Origin: Antilocapra americana
Lineage: Eukaryota; Chordata; Mammalia; Artiodactyla; Antilocapridae
Direction: 5' to 3'
NCBI GenBank assembly: GCA_007570785.1
Contig: ML664175.1
Coordinates: 7,079,618 to 7,143,617, forward strand
DNA: 64,000 nt
Position 1 is the stretch's first letter. Each line of letters starts with the position of its first letter. Both the position numbers and the translations under genes were made by a program. The notes under the pieces were generated by a model. That model was not told the origin of the DNA, ran no database searches, and saw nothing but the letters and a program-made list of their open reading frames with translations. This document shows positions 46,739 through 58,905 of this stretch, in pieces.

Positions 46739-48284
46739 CTAATATTTGAATCCTAATATTTTCATATCTGCCAAAGAATTATCCCCAGATACCATCAGGA
46801 CTTTAAAGCAGCCTTTACCCTAGTCCAGTGATTCAATGGGGGAAAATTTCGGATACTATCCAGGGATATTCTCAAAGGCAAATAGCTCTTTGCTTAAAAT
46901 TTAGTTATATCATGCACTCAGTTGTTAAGCATGCAAAGATTTCTTCACCTTCCTGACCACAGTGAAATGTGAGCAGAATGGCCACATTTATTGGAAAGAT
47001 TTAGTGTGACAAATTCAATACACAGTATTTTGATTTCCTTAAATATGACACATAGTCCCCAAAAGCAGATCAAATCTGATGTGGCTTATTTAGGGAAGCA
47101 GTCTCTAATCCTGACACCCCCATTCAATAATTTATTTTAATGAAGAATTTTGTAAAGAATTAACTAACATGTGGCAATGATTTTAAGGCCTTTTAATGGA
47201 TAGCATGTTGAAAGCCCTTAATCTCCCCTGAAGGGCTCCAGACACATCTTCCACATCCTGTATTCAGCATCAGGAACAAACTCAGAATGAAAACCTCTGG
47301 CGATAGTAACCAAGTCCCTCATCTGCTCTGTCTGGTCATGATTAGGCTAACAAATAGAATTTGTTTTTAGAATTGAAGAAATCTTAACCATCACCTATTC
47401 TATTCACCTCATTTTGTAAATGAGGAAAGCAAGGCCCAAAGGGGCTAAGTGACCAGTCCAAAACCACAACCAAACTGGGATTTGTTCTCAGGTCTTTAGA
47501 ATCGGCTAACTATAATTTTTTTTTATCATACTTGAGGTGTTATTTAATTTTCTTATTTATAGAAAGAAAAGTGAAAGAAGCCTAACTGAAATTAAAATAC
47601 ACATATTATATATATATGCTATAAACATGAAGTTATATATTATGTATAAATATATTATAATGAACAGAAGAAAAAAAAAAGGAAATTTAAGAATAAGAAT
47701 CATGGAAATTTACTAGTCCCTATTTTCTCATTATGGCCACCAAACAGCAAACGGAAAAACTTTATAGCATAGAAGCACTGAAATGGAAGGAAGCTTAACA
47801 CTGAATCTATGTAATCGATATGGACTTGCTACCAGACTGTAGGTTCACTGAAGGAAGGAACTCTGTTATATAGTACCTGGCACAGATTTGTGGAACTGAG
47901 TTCTTACCAAAGAATAAAAATGTCAAGGACTGTTTACTACCATGTAATGAGCAGTTCAAACAGTACATCTTCTCCAAAAGCTTTCCGATGGTTTCATCTC
48001 ACACTAATTATTCTCTTTCCTCTGATCATCTACAATACTTCTATACCATAAATGTTTCTCCATGTTCTTTTAAGTGTTTTCTACTTACTTCATATGCATT
48101 ATCTTCATCATTTGAAAGAGTTCCTACCCAAATAAAAAAATTTGTGTATGTTTCCTCTGTAAGCTAGTGCTAAGGACATATTCATTAAGCACATGGTGAG
48201 TCAAATAAAATCTTCTAACATCAGACTATGAAAAACTATTTTGAATTTTAGCAGTGGGAGAAGGTAAATACAGAGTGAAGGTTA

Positions 48285-48510
48285 GCGATCAGACTCTGGA
48301 ATTAGACTGACGCCCAGCCTCAAAGCAGCTTTCAAGGCTCTGAATTAATCTTGAGGTTGGTACTTTCTCTTCATAAGTCTCAATATCCTATCTATACATT
48401 AAGTAAAGTAATTGCACCTATACCCTAGCTTTGCTGTGCACATGGAATGAAATCATGTGGCCAATGCAAATGATTACATGGTGACTAGTAGATATTAAAC
48501 ACTCCCAAAA
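48285..48510 (+). mobile_element. MIR SINE remnant
   Basis: GATCAGACTCTGGAATTAGA at the head and CTCAATATCCTATCTATACA in the middle suggest a diverged MIR. Confidence 0.5.
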
Positions 48511-48724
48511 TAAGAGCTATTACTACTAAACCATACTTTCTATAAATGAACTGACGATAACCTCTTCTATATTAATATGCCTAAGTATAAATTAAATGGT
48601 GGGATTTGAGGTATGGAATTTTCAAATTTTTCCTTTCCTAATGAGATATGAGATATATCATCAGAGGCATTTACTTGTCATAATTAATTCACGGCAAATA
48701 CAATGGATTTCAAATGTGTGTGAA

Positions 48725-48750
48725 TCTATCTATCTATCTACCTATCTATT
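48725..48750. repeat. (CTAT)n microsatellite
   Basis: Imperfect CTAT tetranucleotide run. Confidence 0.9.
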
Positions 48751-49069
48751 GAACCACTCAGCATCTAGTACTGTGAATTTTCTGGCACATATTATGAAAG
48801 CAATGTATATTTGCTGGGTAAATAAATTTTAAAATATACAGATTTATTGCCCAATTTTTTTTTCCAATCTCAAAGAATTAAATAAAAGATTTTCTTAAAT
48901 GTGTTTTGAACTAAAGGAGATATTGCTTATTTATTCTTCAACTAAAGGAAGGAAGGTGATAAGGAAGAAAGAAAAGGAGAAACGAGGGAGGCTAGAGAGC
49001 TAAATTTAACAAATAATAATTTTCTAATATTCTAAATAAGAGAGGTCAAAATCTCTAGGTATGTCTTAC

Positions 49070-49887
49070 CTGTCCATTCCATATTCCAATTCTAAGGGCA
49101 TGTTAACTAACTTGTTAACTAAAAATAGTTTGCTCAATAAATAAACTATAGTGTTTGACTCTTGAGAAGAATCAGAATTATTTTCCAGTCCTTTTGGCAT
49201 CCCGGAGTGATTTGGAAAAGTGGAAGTGTATTTATCTGACAAGTCCAAAACTTTTCTAGAAAATAAATTCACTTTTGAATAGTCTTTTTTCATTTCAGTA
49301 TTGTATAAATCCCAACCTGGCAGCATCAATGAGAAGTGATCTTCATTTGCAGCAAGTCCTAAAGAAACAGGACCCTGAAGCTTTAAAATATTGAGATGCT
49401 TAATGCAGAGATTATCTAATTCTTTATCCACTCCCCATGGCAAAAGGCAAGATAGGAGCAATTTAGCTGTGTCTATTGTGAGGTTGGCATCGACTTTTCT
49501 TGATTGCTTAGGGTACATCTTTTTGAAGCTCTTTATTTTCTTCTGCTTTTTAATGCCATCATTTTCTTCTGATAATCTGATGGTATTATCTCCTTGGGCT
49601 GGGCATTCACCAACAGGCTTGGCATGTACCTCTATAGAGAGAGGACCACAGACAGTTTTATTTCTTTTCAGTGTCAGTGTTGTCTTCTCTACTGTACTCC
49701 TGGCTCTTCTCAGAATCTCACTGCAGTAGAATGAATTGGAAGGGTCAACATCACAGATTGGAGTCGGCAGCAAAAGTTCAACAAGGCTTTCCAGATCAAA
49801 AAGAAGTATATGAAAGCCAATGTTACTCCATTTTGTCTTCACAAGCAAGACATTAAAAGGTCTGGAGAAAGACTTGGCATCAGGAAC
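49070..49887 (-). CDS. WDR72: WDR72 large internal coding exon (probably exon 15)
   Basis: An 818 bp exon is open throughout in one frame (272 codons plus 2 bases). The acceptor is CTCCCTCAG at 49888-49896 and the donor is CAG|GTAAGA, with GT at 49069-49068. The protein begins [14 protein letters not shown] and continues into [17 protein letters not shown], which I recognise as the C-terminal half of WDR72. It carries an LVELLLPTP stretch near exon codons 36-43, a lysine-rich low-complexity patch near codons 112-125, and a leucine-rich helical part ([15 protein letters not shown], later [20 protein letters not shown]). No WD40 blades are expected here; they lie upstream in the protein. Known role: WDR72 is a paralogue of WDR7/rabconnectin-3 beta and supports V-ATPase assembly and endocytic trafficking. 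In humans its loss causes hypomaturation amelogenesis imperfecta and distal renal tubular acidosis. The exon ends in phase 2, matching the next exon. Numbering by human homology is from memory. No frameshift or stop is seen. Confidence 0.93.
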
Positions 49888-51464
49888 CTGAGGGAGATTT
49901 TAAAAATGTATGTGTCAAAGTTCTTATTTTTTAAGTGATTTTGTTAAAGTTTCCATGATAGTAAAGTGGCATAAAAAGAAATTATTAAGTAGCAGTACAA
50001 CTAAAGGCAAGTCATTTCAGATTTTTGCCTTAGCTATAAAAATTCTCCCCAAAATTAGCATCTTATATTCTAATTATTTTGAAAACTTTTGTCTTTATAA
50101 AACTTATTCTTTTCTCTAAAGAAATATGAATTAAGCCTAAAGAGTAAGATGACATCAGATTAACTTCCTTTCAGATACACTCATGCATCTTCTTATCACT
50201 GTAGCCATGAAAATACACAACAGGGGAAAAGTGGGTATGAAAATTAAGGAGCAGAAAAGTTAGAACACTTGCAAGAACTGAGGAAGCCTTTTAACAAAAA
50301 TGGTTTCTCCAAATTTGTTTATAATTTTTAATAATTATAAATAATCTAAAATGTTAACTAGTATCATTTTTTTTTAATCTTAAAGATTTGCTTTGTGGAC
50401 TTGCACTTATATTTTCTCTGAGATGATTTTGCTCTAAATACTGGCACAGTGGGCTCCCACAATTCAGTTTTGTTCCAAATCATTTAAGAGGTCTTCCTTG
50501 AGTACCCCATGTCTCTATCCTATTCCTTGTATTTTTTCCTTCATAGTATTAATTATTGCCTTATATGAAATACTTGTTTACTGTATATTTTCCCAAATAT
50601 CATTCAGCTTCCACCCCTGAAGGAGCTTTGTGCATTCCTTTGTTCCCAAAGCCAATAAAATAATGCCATTATACACTATTATTAAGGGCTTGATAAATGT
50701 TTGTTGAATAAACCATGAACAATGAAATCAAATATTTTTAAATGATGGTGTACAAATATATTTGTTGGGGAAAATGTGTTCTATTGGAAAGAAAAAAATC
50801 CTTTTTGTTAAACCATGTGTGTACAGATATATAGATACTTTGAAAGATTGCTATAATACATGAATATATAACTATATGTATATAATAATATAAACATATA
50901 TGTGTATATAGTCACAGGAACAGGGATATTCACCAAAAGGTTGACAACAGTTGATTGGGAAGAGGGGGTTAAAATGATGTTTATTTATACTTTAGGAGTT
51001 TTGATTTTCTGGTTCAGTTTTTTGAAATTTTTGTAAAATTCAAAAAATTTTAGTTTTTGAAGTTTTTATAGTGACTATATATTTAATTTAAAAATATAAA
51101 AAAAGCATATTTTAAAAACCATTAAAATCTTTTAAAGCAAAAAACCAAAATTGGGACAAACTTAAATAGCACTTTTTTTCTTTGCAAATGCAAAAGGATA
51201 GTATACAGATTAAAAAATGGGCAAATAACATCAATATCAATAGATAAATAATAACATTCAAATTAAAATATAAAAAATACTTACCTCCAATGGTAATCAA
51301 AAAGTAAAATTAAGATAAAAATATCATTCACTACCTATTAATTTAGCAAAAAGACTCTCTTATATTATTTTATAATGTTTAATACATACAAATAATGTAT
51401 AAACCATACATTTAGTTTTTTAAGATTATCAATGTCTTATACAAAGAAACATGGACAAACCTAA
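49888..51464 (-). other. Intron upstream of the 818-bp WDR72 exon, proximal part
   Basis: Contains an L2-like 3' end (50590-50720), AT-rich microsatellite-like DNA near 50850-50905 and a possible diverged L1 segment (50905-51075). No other exon identified. Confidence 0.6.
50590..50720 (+). mobile_element. L2-like 3' end
   Basis: CTTGATAAATGTTTGTTGAA followed by TAAACC resembles the forward L2 3' end. Confidence 0.5.
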
Positions 51465-51503
51465 TTAGTATCATTATTCATAATTGCCCAAACTAGAAGC
51501 TAC

Positions 51504-51714
51504 CTCCCCTGATGGCTCAGTGGGTAAAGAATCTGCCTTCAGTGCAGAAGACAGGAGGCTTGGGTTTGATTTCTGGGTCAGCAAGATCCCCTGGAGAAGG
51601 AAATGGCAACCCACTCTAGTATTCTTGCCTGGAGAACCCCATGGACAGAAGAGCCCGGCAGGATACAGTATACGGGGTCATACAGAGTCAGGCATAATTG
51701 AAGGAGACTAAGCA
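51504..51714 (+). mobile_element. Bov-tA SINE inserted in an L1M remnant
   Basis: Forward copy from the tRNA-like head (CTACCTCCCCTGATGGCTCA) to an AGCAAGCAAG-type tail. L1-like sequence lies on both sides. Confidence 0.9.
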
Positions 51715-51899
51715 AGCAAGCCAGCAAGCAAGTAAGCAACAAACAAACTACAAGTTTATCAACAGTGGAATACAGATGCTGTGATATAGTCATGCAATGG
51801 GAACATATACATGATCAATAACATGTATAAAATGTATGAATCCACCTATATAGTGTTGACCAAAGATGCCAGACACAAAATATTTAACTGCTAAATTAA

Positions 51900-51919
51900 A
51901 AAACAAACAAACAAACAAA
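51900..51919. repeat. (AAAC)n simple repeat
   Basis: AAACAAACAAAC run inside the L1M remnant. Confidence 0.9.
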
Positions 51920-52124
51920 GCGATAGGGTTTAAGGACGCATTCATAGATAATAAATCTATAAGGATAGTGGTTACATTTGGAGAATAGGGATGCCATAAT
52001 TTCTGGGGTGCTAGGTATTTTATTACCTGATGTAGTGATCATGCAGGTATGTACTTTGTGACTATTGAGTTGTACACTTTTGTCCCATGTTCTCTTTATT
52101 TTTTCTGTATGCATTATACATTTA

Positions 52125-52337
52125 TTTTCTTTTTCTTTTATAGTTTCTCAGTCATGTCTGACTCTTTGCCACCCCATGGACTATAGCCCGCCAGGCTCCT
52201 CTGTCTATGGAATTCTCCAAGCAAGAATACTGGAGTGGGTAGCCATTCCCACCTCCAGATCTTCCCAACCCAGGGATCAAACCCAGGTCACCTGCACTGC
52301 AGGTAGATTCTTTACCATCTGAGCCACCTGGGAGGCC
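52125..52337 (-). mobile_element. Bov-tA SINE with target-site duplication
   Basis: Reverse copy with a T-rich tail (52125-52141). It is flanked by CATTATACATTTA (52112-52124) and CATTATATATTTA (52338-52350), 12 of 13 identical. It is inserted at the 3' end of an L1M remnant. Confidence 0.94.
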
Positions 52338-52799
52338 CATTATATATTTAATAAGCAAATAATGTAACTTAAATGTTACAATAATATCAACAATATGTCC
52401 CTATTTTGGTTAAAAAACTAGAACGTCCTCTGATTCTATACCCCTGCCTACTGTCAGAGGTAAACAGTATCTTCAATTTCATATTTATGATTTGCTTTAA
52501 GTCCTAACCTTAAATATCTATTCCTAATTGACCTATTTGATTTTGCACATTCTTAATTTTCATAAAAATATGATTATGCTATTAAGAATTTTCCACTATT
52601 TGCTTTATTTAGGCTGAATTTTATTTTATTTTATTATTTTATTTTTTTAAGAGAGTTAGAACTTTCTTATTTATTAAACAAACTACGTTAGGATTTACCT
52701 CCTAAGGAAAGTAACTCATTTTAGCCTTTTCTTTCTTTTTTTTTTTTATTGAGTTGGTTTTTAGGCTGAATTTTATAATTGTGAGATTCATATTTTATA

Positions 52800-53230
52800 A
52801 TTACAGCTATAGTTCTTTCACTTTTACTGCTGTGAAGTATTATACTATATGGTAACTACAGTTTATTCATTTAAATGGATATTTAAATTATCTTCACAAT
52901 TTACTATTACAAAAAGAAAAAAGGCACAGTAAATATTCTTCTGGTGCATATTTGTAAAAGTTTCTAGAGTGATGTTAATCATTTATAGGATATGCATATC
53001 TTCAGTTCTGTTAGATATTTCCAAATTCTTCTCCCAAATAATTGTATCAATTTATAAGTCTCAGTAGCACTGTTTAAAGAGTTTCCATGTTCTACATCCT
53101 TACTAACACAAGATCTCATTTTTATCAATATGGGGATATAAGTTGTTATTTCTTCTAGTTTTACTTTTTATTTTTTAATTATTACCATTAATTATCATTG
53201 CAATCTTTCACTGGCCTTTCACATTTGTTC
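52800..53230 (-). mobile_element. Ancient L1 3' region, diverged
   Basis: The succession of motifs (GAAGTATTATACTATATGG, CAAATTCTTCTCCCAAATAA, TTTCCATGTTCTACATCC) resembles an inverted L1M 3' region. Family assignment is uncertain. Confidence 0.5.
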
Positions 53231-55639
53231 TATAAAGTGTCTGCCTATGGCCTCTATAAACTTTCTTTTGTCTTTCTTTGACTTTCAGGTTTATATACTC
53301 ATTCTGGTAGTAATCTGTTGGTTATTTGGTCCAAATACCTTTTCTCTATTTGTGGCTTATCATTTCACTATTTTTAATAATGTTTTCAGATGAATATTGA
53401 ATTCTTATTTTAATACTATCAAATTTTTGAAATATTTACTTTAAAAATTATATTTTGGAGGGTCTTTTTAAAAAAGAAAATTGAAAACTTTCCCTATCCA
53501 GAGAATATAAAATTATTTAACTGTTTTTCCCAAAATTTATAGTTGCACAGAACTTTTAAATTCTTTAATACTTTTCTCTTTCATATTTGTGTTTGATTTG
53601 CAATTGGATATGATTTTCATGTTTTTTAAAATTTTGACATCCAGTTATTTCAACATTATTTGTGAATTTGTCTTTTTCTCACTAATCTGTTTCCTGGGAT
53701 ATTAAGCAATTTATCGATGACTGCACAATACTCCACTGTATAATAGGTTTACAAAAGGACTTTAAGAGCTGATTGGGTAGTTTTTTCTATCCTGTTCTTC
53801 CTATGGTCTTCTATTCTTTCAAACTCCAAATTATATCTCCCACTTAGGTAGACAGTGCTTAATTTCCTTTGATAGTTTTATAACTGTTCAAAATGATGTT
53901 TATATATTTCAGTTATAATTTTTAAATGTTCCATAACACCTATAATTATGGGTTCTATTTAATTTCTGATATTATTTTTGTTGCTTTTGTTTCTTTCTTG
54001 CTAAAAGTTTGTCCATTTTAATTTTTTTTCTTTTTCATAGAGTCAGCTTTGAATTTGTTGATCCTCTCAGTGAACTGTTTTTCTCAGGAGATAGTTTCAT
54101 GGAGTATACTATTTAAACTTATTTTCTCACAGCATTTTAAGACATTATTCTGCAGTCTTCTGGCTTCCTTTGATGCTGTTGAGATGTCATATAGGCAGTC
54201 GATGTAGTCTGTCACTCCATCTGGCCTTTCTCTCTGCTGCTTTTCAGATCTTGTTGTCTTTAATATTCTGTGTGCAAACACAGAATCACTGTGATTCTTC
54301 TGGTGTGGATTTTTGCCCCAGTCTTACATTGTATCTGAATATTCCTATCTTTTGTTAATTTTGTGAAGTTCTCAGATTTGTCATTTTGAATATTTTCTCT
54401 CTCTGCCCCTTATGAAATTCTGATTAGTTATTAATATTTGCCACTCAATTCCCTTTCACGTTTTTTGTCTCTTTGTCTCTCTGCCACATGCTGGGCAGTG
54501 ACTTAAGAACTTCCCTTCTGATCTGCCAATTTTCTTCTCACCTGTCTCTACTGTGCCATTTAATTTGCCCACTGAGTTTCTAATTTTTATTTTTATATTT
54601 TTCATTTCTACAAGTTCTATACGACAAATTTGTCATTTTATAGTCTGTTAGTTCATTATGTTTCTAAACCCTTTATTTTTTAAAACATACTTATTTTGTT
54701 TGCATGCTGTATCTATAATTACAGTTTTTAAGGTCTTTGTGAATATGACTCTTATTTTGTTGATGCTTTCCTATTTCCTTACGTGTCTTGTAAGTATGTG
54801 TATGTGTGAAACATTATCAGTGAGACTCCTTTGAGACATGGGTAAAAGATGCATTCTTCTAGAGAGGAGTTGTGTTTTTGACTGCCAGGTACTCAGAGGT
54901 ACCACCAGCAGGCCCCTATTTAAATAAAAATGTCAGCTTAAGATTTTTTTCATTCCTTGCATTGTGAATCCTAACCCTGAACCTGTGTGAAGTTCAGGTT
55001 ATGGTTATCAATTCTTAGGCAAAACTGCTTTCCCCCATCCATCTTGGCTAAACCCGACAAAGAAATATATTGTCTTCTTTTGTGGAATATTTTTTTTTTT
55101 TTTTACTGCACATACAGCTGTAAGAGAATAATGAATTTGTGCAATGGTCTCCAACCCAAATTCCCATCAGTGTACTGGACCTGGATACTTCCTTTAATTA
55201 CCTATAGAGTGGTTAAAATTCAAGCTGAGAGACCCCAGAAATTAGCAGATGTCTTTCAGCTTTCCCTCTATCTGTCTAGATTTGTGATTTCACCTTGTTT
55301 TTTACCTCTAAGAGTTTCCTTAAAGTTCATTTTAACTAAGCTATGTATTATTTTTAAGAGTTTATTGTAAAATATTTCATCCATTATTTTTAGAGAATTA
55401 ATCAGTACTCATGTGCAGGCTATTTGTCCACAAATAGATAGAAAAAGGGTTTATAAAGAGTACTAAAAATTAAAATATTCAGCTTCAGTAATGGAACAAA
55501 AAAAGGGTACTCTCACACACTATATGATGCATGTAAGCTGGTATCTCTTTCATGGAAGACAGTGAGCAAAATGTATCAACAAACTTAAACTATGCAGAAA
55601 ATTATTTTCTTTTAAAAATAATTTATCTTAAGGGGAAAA
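53231..55639. other. T-rich DNA, probably old repeat, unassigned
   Basis: A long stretch that is pyrimidine-rich on the plus strand, with a 127-codon frame (54987-55370) running through a T-run. It may be decayed LINE sequence. No gene support. Confidence 0.4.
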
Positions 55640-55930
55640 GCACAAAGGTGTACAAAATTGTATGAAAAAAAAAGCTCATTGTAGAACTTTCTATATCAAT
55701 AAGCTGAAAATAACTTAAGTATCCCATAATAGAGATTTGGCTGAAACATGATGGTATATGCACACATTAAAACATTACATAGATATTAAAAAGAGTTTGT
55801 TGTAAAATATAAAATGTCACAGCAAGAAATTCCCATATATTGTTGACAGAAAATATCTATATCTGAAAAGTACAGTTTGATTTACAAAATTGCAGAGATT
55901 TCTTATGTCCCCTGTTTTTAAAACTCCTAC
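55640..55930 (+). mobile_element. Ancient L1 3' region, diverged
   Basis: The block running from CTGAAAATAACTTAAGTATC through TATTAAAAAGAGTTTGTTG resembles the forward L1ME/L1M 3' region. It is diverged and only the motif order supports it. Confidence 0.45.
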
Positions 55931-58228
55931 AAAAATTTATATTTTATCATAGTAAACAAAAGCTCTTTAAAAAAACAATATTTAGAATGATAAAGCATAT
56001 GTAAACATCATTACAACAGGAGGGTTTAGAAACATTTACCCCATCTTGTTATAATAAAAAGTTTAGAACAGGTAATCAGATACAAAAGTATTTCATTCAG
56101 TCTAAGTCACTGCAAGATGAGGGCTAAATACAAATTTTAAGTTATTAGTTCACATGTTATTTTTAGAATGCTCTCTGATTGCTTGGCAGTAATTTCTCAA
56201 ACTGTGGTGTCCAGGCTTTGCAAGCATAAGAAGGTGCTGGTATTTTCTCCAAGATCACATCACATTTAGTCTCACTCTCTGAAGTTCAGGTTGAGGCAAG
56301 AGAGGAGGTGTGGTTTACAATCAGGACAGCAAGAGGGTGGCACTCAAGGACAATGGTCCATTCCAACCTCTGAACTTTGTGAGGCAGGGGAGTGAAATGG
56401 TGGTGGTATATCTACATGTGAATGCTCTAAACAGCAGGTGGGGAGAAGAAAGAGGCACAGAGAGCTGAGCTCTTTGTCTGAAGTACACAGATTTGGGGAA
56501 AAGCTACTGAGTCAGAAAGTCTGCAAGTAAAATCCCAGATGGCCAGCGGGCAAAAATTATTCTTCTACAAGCAGCAAGAACTCAGAATAAATGACAAGTA
56601 AAACTGAAGTCAACAACACAAAATTTAAACCCTTAACAGCCCAGTGTACATAGAAAAAAGGAAACCAAAAAGAAGAAAAAAAGAAAGAAAGAAAAAGAAA
56701 AAACCCAAAAGTTGGAGGAAAAAAAAATGTAATAGATGTGAAGGTATAAATCTAACATCTTTATTAATAAAAGTCCTTTTTTCTTTTCTTTATCCTACTG
56801 TGTTCCACTGGTGCCTTTTCCTTTTCTGAGTCAGAAAGACAAAATTGTTAAACAAGGCTGTTTTTACACCCTGTCTTTGAAGGTAGAAATGCACTGTCTA
56901 ACAACACGTTCTGATAAAACTTTTTCCTGAAAACATATTGGATCCCCCACTGAGTTTGTTATAAAAGAATCTGACCTGCCCAACCTACAACAACTGCAAA
57001 TACATGTGGTAAAACTGATGCTTAAAACCATGCTCAAATGCTCACTCTTATGCTTTTGTGCAATAATACCTAATACAAATATTTAAATACTAAGTGAGAA
57101 AACATACAGATGATAGCTGTCAAATTTTAAATACTTAGTTTCATTAAAGCAAGAAGAATTTAGAAGTGATCTAATCTGACCCCTTCCCCTTAAACAAAGA
57201 AAAATGAGGGACAGAGAAGTAAAGTGACTTGTTCAAAGTTACCTATTTGGTAAATAGCCAAGTCAGGATTCTTGTCTTTTTTTTCTGTTTTTTTCTTCAG
57301 ATGATATTATCAACTTAATTTTTTCAAAAATGAAATAGTCTTATTTATTATTTCTAAGATATACAAAGGGTCCAGATTAGCTAAGCATTCCTTTTATGAA
57401 ACACGATATTCACTGAAATGTATAAGGAAATCAATACAAAATTAGAACCCAAACACTTCTCCATTTCTAATATCCTTTAGTCAAGCTCTGACTGATGATC
57501 AAATAATACAATACAATTGCAAAGTAAACAGCAAATATTGTTAAAAATGGAGTATTATACTAAATCCAGGCAGGGATATCAGAACTATCTGAGTCAGACC
57601 CAGTGTCATTGACTAATAAGAATCCAGCAAAGACCAGTTAAGAGCTGAAGAAGACAAAACTAATTCAGATGCTTCAAATGACAAATCTTGTAACATAAGA
57701 GAGGCCTGTGAAACACCTGATTATCTTTTAAACACTTTTTAAAAATAAGCTATTATTCAATGTGAAATTCAAATGTAAAGTAAAAGGTAACATATTAGGT
57801 AACATGCAATTTATTTAAAAATATGCAAAACAAATTGATTTAAATAATTAGTATATAATTGCAATCATAACATAAATTTAAAGAATTAGTATAGAATACA
57901 ATTATAATCTAAACTTTATTAAATATAATACAAATCACATTTTAACAATTGTACTTTTTAGTTAAAATTCTGTTTTTAGTCCTTTTAACAGCTAACTCAG
58001 CAGATCAACCCATGCTCTGCAGTTTTCCTGACCACTGGTAGGCTACATTCTACTATATGCATCCCAATCACTGGAACTATGGTATTTGCTTATCCTTTTT
58101 TTCCTTCAATTCTTTCCTAGGTTTATCATTTTCATTTCATAATTTAATAAGTTATGTAAAAAAAAAAAAGGAACTCTGCATGTAAAATAGATTCCGTAAG
58201 AAAAGAAACTTTAGTAATTTGTATTCTT
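55931..58228. other. Intronic unique DNA, nothing recognised apart from a MIR
   Basis: Includes a purine-rich AAAG tract at 56660-56705 and the MIR at 57165-57285. 57720-57960 is extremely AT-rich. Confidence 0.55.
57165..57285 (-). mobile_element. MIR SINE remnant
   Basis: GAGGGACAGAGAAGTAAAGT then GACTTGTTCAAAGTTACC is the inverted central core of MIR. Confidence 0.6.
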
Positions 58229-58437
58229 GGGCTTCCCTGGTGGCTCAGAAATAAAGAATCCACCTGCAATGCAAGAGACCTTGGTTTGATCCCTGGGTCA
58301 GCAAGATCCCCTGAAGGAGGGAATGGCAACTCACTCCAATATTCTTGCCTGAAGAATCCCGTGGACAGAGGAGCCTGGCGGGCTACAGCCCATGGGGTCA
58401 CAAAGAGTGGGACATGACTGAGCGACTAAACACAGCA
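58229..58437 (+). mobile_element. Bov-tA SINE
   Basis: Forward full-length copy with the head GGGCTTCCCTGGTGGCTCAG, B-box-like TTTGATCCC and tail GAGCGACTAAACACAGCACA. The CpGs near the tail are partly retained. Confidence 0.94.
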
Positions 58438-58699
58438 CAACATAAAGGTTCAGAGTGAGCATCTGCAAAATGTATCACTTTTGCAGGGGGATTATTTTGA
58501 GGTAAAGGTTATCCAGACCCTGAGGGTTCAAGAGAAACTATTTTCTTTCTCTTAACTAGAAGAATTTAAATGGGGATTTTCCCAGAAAAAAAGTTATTAC
58601 CAGAGATAGATTTTATCTAAGTGGCCCCATCTCCATGGCAGGGCAAACATCTAATTACTCATGTGCTCTTATCATCTTGTGAATGACCTCCCTGTCCTT

Positions 58700-58905
58700 G
58701 AAAGCTCCAGACTCCTATCCTCTTCCTTAACTCAGGATGGCATATGTACCTCATTTTCCCTTCCTGTTGCTGACCCTCTCGTGTGTCTGGGATTCCTGTA
58801 ATTACAAAATTAAATTTTATTTTCTCCTATTAATCTGTCTCATGTCAATTTAATTCTTAGGCCAGCCAGAAGAATCTAGAAGGGTAAGAAAGTTTTCTTC
58901 CTCTG
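58700..58905 (+). mobile_element. Endogenous-retrovirus-type LTR fragment (3' part)
   Basis: An LTR-like R/U5 pattern: a polyadenylation-like ATTAAA (58808-58813) is followed by TTATTTTCTCCTATTAATCT, CATGTCAATTTAATTCTTAG and CCAGCCAGAAGAATCTAG. This resembles ERV1-class LTRs. No internal retroviral genes were seen next to it, so it is probably a solitary or fragmented LTR. Confidence 0.45.

Larger units (their letters stand above)
46440..49069 (-). other. WDR72 intron between the 818-bp and 92-bp exons
   Basis: This 2.6 kb intron has a GTAAGA donor and an AACAG acceptor. It contains a MIR-like segment (about 48285-48510), a short MIR trace (about 47395-47480), L2-like traces around 47825-48110 and a (CTAT)n microsatellite at 48727-48750. 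A perfect 10-bp hairpin lies at 46715-46738, and short AT microsatellite-like DNA near 47600-47660. No other exon-like open segment with splice sites was seen. Confidence 0.8.
51465..52124 (+). mobile_element. Ancient L1 (L1M-type) 3' end, interrupted
   Basis: The segments TTCATAATTGCCCAAACTAG, CAGACACAAAATATTTAACT and GAGTTGTACACTTTTGT correspond to the 3' part of old mammalian L1s, from memory. It is split by the Bov-tA at 51504-51714 and followed by another Bov-tA at 52125. Confidence 0.7.

Noticed and set aside
49391..49729. 112-codon plus-strand frame
   Set aside because: It is the antisense shadow of the large WDR72 exon.
54987..55370. 127-codon plus-strand frame as a gene
   Set aside because: It runs through a T-homopolymer, has no recognisable domain or splice context, and lies in decayed T-rich DNA inside a WDR72 intron.
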